DNA of 64,000 nt. Source: Flabesymbios commensalis. Lineage: Eukaryota > Annelida > Polychaeta > Terebellida > Flabelligeridae. Position numbers and translations under genes: made by a program. The DNA lies in assembly GCA_964017125.1 (NCBI GenBank), contig OZ024908.1:82017155-82081154 (forward strand), read 5' to 3'. The notes under the pieces were generated by a model. It was not told the origin of the DNA. It saw only the letters and a list, made by a program, of their open reading frames with translations, and did not search any database. Shown in pieces: positions 57,690-64,000 of this stretch; the stretch's first letter is position 1, and the number at the start of each line of letters is the position of its first letter.

Positions 57690-57860
57690 TGATGACCTCC
57701 AGAGAGGCAAGACAGACGCACATGTCACACTCTGAGCCAACTGAATAGAGCAGCGCTGTGTTTCGTCGATGTGTGACAGAATGTCTAGAACGGGGAACCA
57801 GGCCCGAGCATTTGGCGTGACAGACGGTAGCGGTAACCACTGCACCAGTTTTATGGCCTA
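57690..57860 (-). mobile_element. tRNA-derived SINE remnant, minus strand
   Basis: The minus strand gives CTGGTGCAGTGGTTACCGCT, a degraded B box GGCCTGGTTCCCC and TTCTGTCACACATCGACGAAA. Confidence 0.5.
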
Positions 57861-57861
57861 T

Positions 57862-58014
57862 CAAATCACTGTTCATGCAATGAAATATGCGTTTAAACGT
57901 CAAGATTAGCAAATGGTCTCAAATTGAACAAATATGAGTAATTTCCACTCACTTGAAGTTGTGGGTCGCGTAGCGAGACACAACTGATGGGATAAAAATT
58001 AAATGATTTATTTT
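57862..58014 (+). repeat. ACTTGAAGTTGTG MITE, partial
   Basis: CAAATCACTGTTCATGCAATG through a hairpin with a shortened right arm (57951-57990), joined directly to a GACGTC MITE piece. Confidence 0.65.
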
Positions 58015-58019
58015 GAAGG

Positions 58020-58197
58020 TCTATCTCATATTCTGACGTCAAAAGTCGATCCCCGCACTGAAAGAGTACAATATTCATAATGGCCGTAGATCCAAAACTT
58101 AGGTATTGAAATGAAGCGAATACAGCTTTCAAATTGAACAAAAAAACATTTGATCGCAATTGTTTTTATAAAAATATTTCAGGGCTTTAAGAGTAAA
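58020..58197 (+). repeat. GACGTC MITE, partial
   Basis: TTCTGACGTCAAAAGTCGATC, then CCCCGCACTGAAAGAG and the body to GGGCTTTAAGAGTAA. Confidence 0.7.
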
Positions 58198-58282
58198 ATA
58201 ACATTTCTCACAAAACGGGATCAGATGGATTTGACGATGGTTTTATTTTATGAAATCAGATCTTGTCATACTGTAGTGCAAT

Positions 58283-58381
58283 CCCAACAAACACGACACA
58301 TCTAGCCAATGTTTGACCAATGTTGGGCCAACGTCGTAGACGGTGGGCCAACATTGGTCAAACATTGGCTAGATGTGTCGT
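58283..58381. repeat. CCCAGCA-type palindromic MITE
   Basis: CCCAACAAACACGACACATC ... AGATGTGTCG: an almost perfect palindrome centred in CAACGTCGTAGACGGTGG. Confidence 0.85.
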
Positions 58382-58875
58382 AGATTACTAAGACGAATAG
58401 CGCACGATCCTCTAATAATAGACAACGGTTCAAACGCCGTATTTATTTATGTCACCACGTCAAAATCTACGTTTGTACAACGTTCATCCAGCTGCATTAG
58501 TTTACGGTACTGCAGGTAATGCACGTGTCAAAGACACATTTTTCTGGTCTCTAGTCAGGCGGTAGGATGCGGTTGGTTCTACACGGTCGTTTGAAGATGT
58601 GTTGTGGTTATTTATGGAACATGTGATTATGAGCAGCAGTGAGTTTTGTTGTGGGGACACTGTGAAGATGATAATAATCGGGATTGCAGACAGACGTCAT
58701 GAGTCCGCCAGTGGTCTGCCGTGACATTACGCAATGCCTGGTAAATGTCAACGTCAATGACATTCGACACCCTACCAACCTAGATGAGAGGACATGCGAT
58801 GTAGTCCCACCCACGCATACACAAGACGAAATCAGACAGTTTTTTGTCATACAGTTTGTGAGAAGATCATTCGCT

Positions 58876-59288
58876 CCCTCACTCACTCACTCGCTCCCTC
58901 ACTCACTCACTCACGCATTCACTCACTCACTCACTCACTCACTCACTCACTCACTCACTCACTCACTCACTCACTCACTCACTCACTCACTCACTCACTC
59001 ACTCACTCACTCACTCACTCACTCACTCACTCACTCACTCACTCACTCACTCACTCACTCACTCACTCACTCACTCACTCACTCACTCACTCACTCACTC
59101 ACTCACTCACTCACTCACTCACTCACTCACTCACTCACTCACTCACTCACTCACTCACTCACTCACTCACTCACTCACTCACTCACTCACTCACTCACTC
59201 ACTCACTCACTCACTCACTCACTCACTCAACTCACTCACTCACTCACTCACTCACTCACTCACTCACTCACTCACTCACTCACTCACT
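58876..59288 (+). repeat. (ACTC)n microsatellite, ~410 bp
   Basis: Almost pure tetranucleotide run. Frames through it read THSL repeats and are not genes. Confidence 0.97.
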
Positions 59289-59414
59289 GTGGCTTGATTT
59301 GCCTACGGCTTATCGACACACGGCTATTTTTGGCATTGTCGTCTTTTCCAGAAGGTCAAATAATCTCGTCGCCATTATGGTTGCTTCCGTTTGCCATCGG
59401 TAGCAGGAGACCTG

Positions 59415-59517
59415 CCCAATAACACAAGACATTGAGCCGATGTTGTTTTGATGTTGGACCAACGTCGTAGATATAGACACAAACATTGCCACAGGTCAAC
59501 GCCTGGTGTTTTCTGGG
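59415..59517. repeat. CCCAGCA-type palindromic MITE
   Basis: CCCAATAACACAAGACATTG ... CAACGCCTGGTGTTTTCTGGG. Confidence 0.75.
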
Positions 59518-59889
59518 AGCTCGTCTTATGGCTTGACAGGGTCGCTTACCACCTGTCACATGGCTCTAAATGTAATGACTGAACTAAAAATAGTCTGGAT
59601 TATTCCATTTGTGGCATTACAGCCTGTCTAATATCAATCAAATGCAACGTCAAATAAATAGGGCAACGTATCGCCACCTCTGTGCTAGAAAGCCCTATCT
59701 GTCACCCATTAAAGTGGCAGTATTGTCCCAGCTATTATATTCCGTATATATTATAATTTATATAGTATTATACCAGCTTGAACCCGTGTCTCACACAACA
59801 GGTCTGTCGGATATTTAATTGTGCAGGGGTAGCGAAATATTTGACAATACGCTCAGAGCACTCACTCGTGAAGATCAGTATTGCATGTT

Positions 59890-60200
59890 TCTTTGGTAAA
59901 GATTCAGTATTGTAATAACCTCCCCCTTGGATATGAAAGGGCGTATCTACCACTTTATAAAGTGACAGATAAACATTTTCATATTCAAAGGGACGGTATG
60001 TTTCTTTGAAACCTGAATGCCAGGCTTTAAACGCGGGATCTCCCACTTCACACACAAGCAGGCAGATTTAACCACTACACTAGGGCCATTACCTCCTAAA
60101 TGTAGCGTGCTCGACCGCAAATCAGCCGAGGGGAGACGAACATGTAAGCTTTGACGTGACAGGCATTAGGAATAACCACTACACCACGACAGTGAAGCAC
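59890..60200 (-). mobile_element. decayed tRNA-derived SINE(s), minus strand
   Basis: Head (inverse) TAGTGTAGTGGTTAAATCTG with GGGAGATCCCGCGTTTAAAG at 59995-60085. A second tRNA-like head follows at 60160-60195 (GTCGTGGTGTAGTGGTTATT). Confidence 0.6.
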
Positions 60201-60650
60201 ATTCAGCGATCTGACTCCATCATTATGTTTGGATCTCGATTTTTTAATCTTCTATGTCCGTGAGCTATTTCTCCTTGAGTTTTTATCCAATCGACTTCAA
60301 ACCTCGGCACAATGATCCTTATGAATGTAAAGTTATTGCTGTGACTTTTCTAAGACTTCCCAGTTGCTCTTCCAGATTTATTCAGGATTGTCTGGGTCAC
60401 TAAGTGCTAATCAATGTTTGGCCAATGATGTACATGTCGGGGGCTTATAATGTGCTATTTCTCCCTGAGTTGTTATGTCCAACAACACCAGGCCCACACT
60501 GTTCCACGAAGCCAAAAGGTGCTAACTGCCCTGTTGAAAAGTAAGCAGTTACGGCCTTTTGACTTTGAAAGCTGTGCAGCAGACAGATTACAGAGTATGA
60601 AGCGGACAACAAATTAAAGTGTGCAGCTGCAAATACTGGAAATGGAAATG
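60200..60650. other. no recognised feature
   Basis: Unique-looking sequence without convincing coding or repeat signals. Confidence 0.35.
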
Positions 60651-60654
60651 TGGA

Positions 60655-60890
60655 GGGACTTAGCACAATGGTCAGAGCGTAGCGCTTTGCAATTGTTGTA
60701 TTAATGGTGTTTCAATGAGCAAGGCAAGTGCTTTACTTTACTCAGGTATAAATGGGTAACTGGTGAGACAGAGATGGCAATTTTTGTAAGAAAAGCTACT
60801 AATACAACATGGTAGGTGAGTATGCTCCCCGGGGGGTTGAAATGGTATATGAATGACAGGTCCAGTGACCAGGGATAATATGATGTAAGC
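60655..60890 (+). mobile_element. tRNA-headed SINE, third subfamily
   Basis: GGACTTAGCACAATGGTCAGAG is A-box-like. The body has TTTACTTTACTCAGGTATAA and GGGTAACTGGTGAGAC; the tail is shared with 1-52. The satellite array starts at its 3' end. Confidence 0.6.
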
Positions 60891-60892
60891 CC

Positions 60893-63130
60893 TATGCCGT
60901 GAATGCCAATCATTATTAGATATGGTGCCGTGGATGTCAATCATTATTAGATATGGTGCCTGGATGTCAATCATTATTAGATATGGTGCCTGGATGTCAA
61001 TCATTATTAGATATGGTGCCTGGATGTCAATCATTATTAGATATGGTGCCGTGGATGTCAATCATTATTAGATATGGTGCCGTGAATGTCAATCATTATT
61101 AGATATGTGCCGTAGATGTCAATCATTATTAGATATGGTGCCTGGATGTCAATCATTATTAGATATGGTGCCTGGATGTCAATCATTATTAGATATGGTG
61201 CCTGGATGTCAATCATTATTAGATATGGTGCCTGGATGTCAATCATTATTAGATATGGTGCCTGGATGTCAATCATTATTAGATATGGTGCCGTGGATGT
61301 CAATCATTATTAGATATGGTGCCTGGATGTCAATCATTATTAGATATGGTGCCTGGATGTCAATCATTATTAGATATGGTGCCGTAAATGTCAATCATTA
61401 TTAGATATGTGCCGTAGATGTCAATCATTATTAGATATGGTGCCTGGATGTCAATCATTATTAGATATGGTGCCTGGATGTCAACATTATTAGATATTGT
61501 GCCGTGGATGTCAATCATTATTAGATATGGTGCCGTGAATGCCAATCATTATTAGATATGGTGCCGTGGGTGTCAATCATTATTAGATATGGTGCCGTGG
61601 ATGTCACTCATTATTAGATATGGTGCCTGGATGTCAATCATTATTAGATATGGTGCCGTGGATGTCAATCAATATTAGATATGGTGCCGTAGATGTCAAT
61701 CATTATTAGATATGGTGCCTGGATGTCAATCATTATTAGATATGGTGCCGTGGATGTCGATCATTATTAGATATGGTGCCGTGGGTGTCAATCATTATTA
61801 GATATGGTGCCTGGATGTCAATCATTATTAGATATGGTGCCGTAGATGTCAATCATTATTAGATATGGTGCCGTAGATGTCAATCATTATTAGATATGGT
61901 GCCGTAGATGCCAATCAGTATTAGATATGGTGCCGTGGGTGTCAATCATTATTAGATATGGTGCCGTGAATGTCAATCAGTATTAGATATGGTGCCGTGG
62001 GTGTCAATCATTATTAGATATGGTGCCGTGAATGCCAATCATTATTAGATATAGTGCCTGGATGTCAATCATTATTAGATATGGTGCCGTGGATGTCAAT
62101 CATTATTAGATATGGTGCTGTAGATGCCAATCAGTATTAGATATGGTGCCGTGGATGCCAATCAGTATTAGATATGGTGCCGTGGGTGTCAATCATTATT
62201 AGATATGGTGCCGTAGATGTCAATCATTATTAGATATGGTGCCGTGGGTGTCAATCATTATTAGATATGTGCCTGGATGTCAATCATTATTAGATATGGT
62301 GCCTGGATGTCAATCATTATTAGATATGGTGCCGTAGATGTCAATCAGTATTAGATATGGTGCCGTGAATGTCAATCATTATTAGATATGGTGCCGTAGA
62401 TGTCAATCAGTATTAGATATGGTGCCGTGGGTGCCAGTCAGTATTAGATATGGTGCCGTGGATGTCAATCATTATTAGATATGTGACGTAGATGTCAATC
62501 ATTATTAGATATGTGCTGTAGATGTCAATCATTATTAGATATGGTGCCGTGGATGTCAATCAGTATTAGATATGGTGCCGTGGGTGTCAATCAGTATTAG
62601 ATATGGTGCCGTGGGTGCCAATCAGTATTAGATATGGTGCCGCGGGTGTCAATCATTATTAGATATGGTGCCGTGGGTGTCAATCATTATTAGATATAGT
62701 GCCGTGGATGTCAATCATTATTAGATATGGTTCCGTGGATGTCAATCATTAGTAGATATGGTGCGGTAGATGCCAATCATTATCAGATATGGTGCCGTGG
62801 ATGTCAATCATTATTATATATGGTGCCGTGGGTGTCAATCATTATTAAATATGGTGCAGGGGATGTCAATCATTATTAGATATGGTGCCTGGATGTCAAT
62901 CATTATTAGATATGGTGCCGTAGATGTCAATCATTATTAGATATGGTGCCGTAGATGTCAATCATTATTAGATATGGTGCCGTAGATGTCAATCATTATT
63001 AGATATGGTGCCGTAGATGTCAATCATTATTAGATATGGTGCCGTGGATGTCAATCATTATTAGATATGGTGCCGTGGGTGTCGATCATTATTAGATATG
63101 GTGCCGTGGGTGTCGATCATTATTAGATAC
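60893..63130. repeat. 30/31-bp satellite array, ~73 units
   Basis: Unit GATGTCAATCATTATTAGAT followed by ATGGTGCCTG (30) or ATGGTGCCGTG (31). Length and base variants (GTGGA, GTAGA, GTGGG, CAGTATTAG) occur in runs. Frames on both strands are artefacts of the 30-bp period. Confidence 0.97.
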
Positions 63131-63640
63131 TGATTATGGTGCAGTCTCTGTTAGACATGGTCCCCTGGAGTCCATTTACTATTACAACAAAATTTCCAGG
63201 ACAGTAAAGTTTCAACTTATAAGGCGAAATACAATCATCTCTCTGACATTCACCAGTGATTGCATGATGCTGTTTTAGACATATTAATAGTTATTTTTAG
63301 GACATTTAATCAACCTTAAGCTCAGATTTCCATGTGCATGCACTCAGCTACACTGGTTGCAGACGACTTATGTCCATTATATTAATTATAAAAATCAATT
63401 AGTAATTAAAGGGACTATTATAGCTCATCACCTAGATGAATATTATTAAACAAATGATGACCCTGGAAAGGTTTAACTTTGTGATAACCATGATTGAAAC
63501 TAGGTGGTCGGCTAGTCTCTTTGATTTGGGACACTGTGCAGTCATAAGGGACACAAAATTTGATATATGCGGTACATGTGTGTATGCATGGACAATAATA
63601 GTATTTCAACAGTAGCCTGGCGTCGCGGGTGTATTTTGAA
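63131..63640. other. no recognised feature
   Basis: Non-repetitive AT-rich sequence; no exon of the Ras-like gene is recognised. Confidence 0.35.
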
Positions 63641-63844
63641 GCGACACAATCAGGCTAAAATCATAAAAAAATGAGTATTTTTATTTTGGCTTTTTAATGT
63701 AACCATATATTATGTGAACATGTCCATAGACTAGAATCGCTTAAGTTTTTTATTTTTGTGTTGCGCATTTACCAGTTAGGCGAGATATAAAAACGAAATT
63801 CTCGGATTTTCGTGAATTTCGTCTTTTTTAGCCTGATTGTGCCG
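63641..63844. repeat. MITE with CGACACAATCAGGCT ends
   Basis: GCGACACAATCAGGCTAAAA ... TTTTAGCCTGATTGTGCCGC form 20-bp inverted ends with two mismatches. A related copy is at 49360-49591. Confidence 0.8.
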
Positions 63845-64000
63845 CATTAAATCTTGGGATATTGTTCTACGTCTGTAAAATAGACTTGGAAATGCCACAG
63901 TCTGTAGATTAACAAAACATATTTTTCAGTCCGACGCATTATTTTCGGTGACAGGTAAGCGCAATTGGTCGTACGACATAAATTTAATTATTCAACACCT

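Noticed and set aside
58684-59403. Long frame encoding THSL repeats
   Set aside because: It is the translation of an (ACTC)n microsatellite; several frames are open because the tetranucleotide has no stop.
60738-61545. Repeated MIDIQAPYLI / MSIIIRYGAW frames
   Set aside because: Artefacts of a 30-bp satellite; they stop where 31-bp units shift the frame.

Overview
The window looks like nuclear DNA of a marine invertebrate, most likely a mollusc or another lophotrochozoan (inference). The support is: spliced genes with short GT-AG introns, an AT-rich background, a tandemly duplicated inhibitor-of-apoptosis (IAP/BIRC) gene, tRNA- and 5S-derived SINEs, and a very dense load of miniature inverted-repeat elements (MITEs). 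Nothing bacterial is present.

Layout. 0-3.6 kb: repeats only (a 114-bp palindrome, a 5S-derived SINE inside a MITE, a dimeric tRNA SINE inside a hairpin). 3.7-14.5 kb: duplication unit A, with an intact seven-exon IAP gene (three BIR domains, UBA, RING, 640 aa) at 6549-10796. 16.2-30.4 kb: duplication unit B, a second copy of the same segment whose IAP gene (20409-26106) is broken by two stops, a frameshift and a lost splice donor. A gypsy-like fossil fragment sits in one of its introns. 30.4-54.5 kb: no host gene recognised. This part holds a ~2.4 kb inverted-repeat element (31.6-34.0), a 40-bp minisatellite (35.06-35.56), a ~3.9 kb DNA transposon with ~275-bp terminal inverted repeats and an XPG-like nuclease region (40.46-44.39, decayed), a 1.8 kb TIR element (44.41-46.23), a ~2.7 kb foldback element with ~1.3 kb arms (46.47-49.19) and a 21-bp repeat array open on both strands (53.6-54.3). 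55.19-56.11 kb: first coding exon of a Ras-family small GTPase with a long Ser/Arg-rich N-terminal extension; its later exons are not in view. 58.9-59.3 kb: a tetranucleotide microsatellite. 60.9-63.1 kb: a 30/31-bp satellite.

The most distinctive signal is structural. Several unrelated-looking TTAA-flanked MITE families (about 225-245 bp, ends CCCTT...AAGGG) each carry one near-perfect hairpin, often about 30-45 bp from one end. The hairpin tips share a pattern, T(T/C)GC - 4-nt loop - GC(A/G)A. For one hairpin shared by units A and B, two stem pairs have changed on both sides, so the fold is kept. The A/B comparison also gives empty sites that show which MITEs and SINEs inserted after the duplication. 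I had no alignment or database tools; family names rest on motif recognition.
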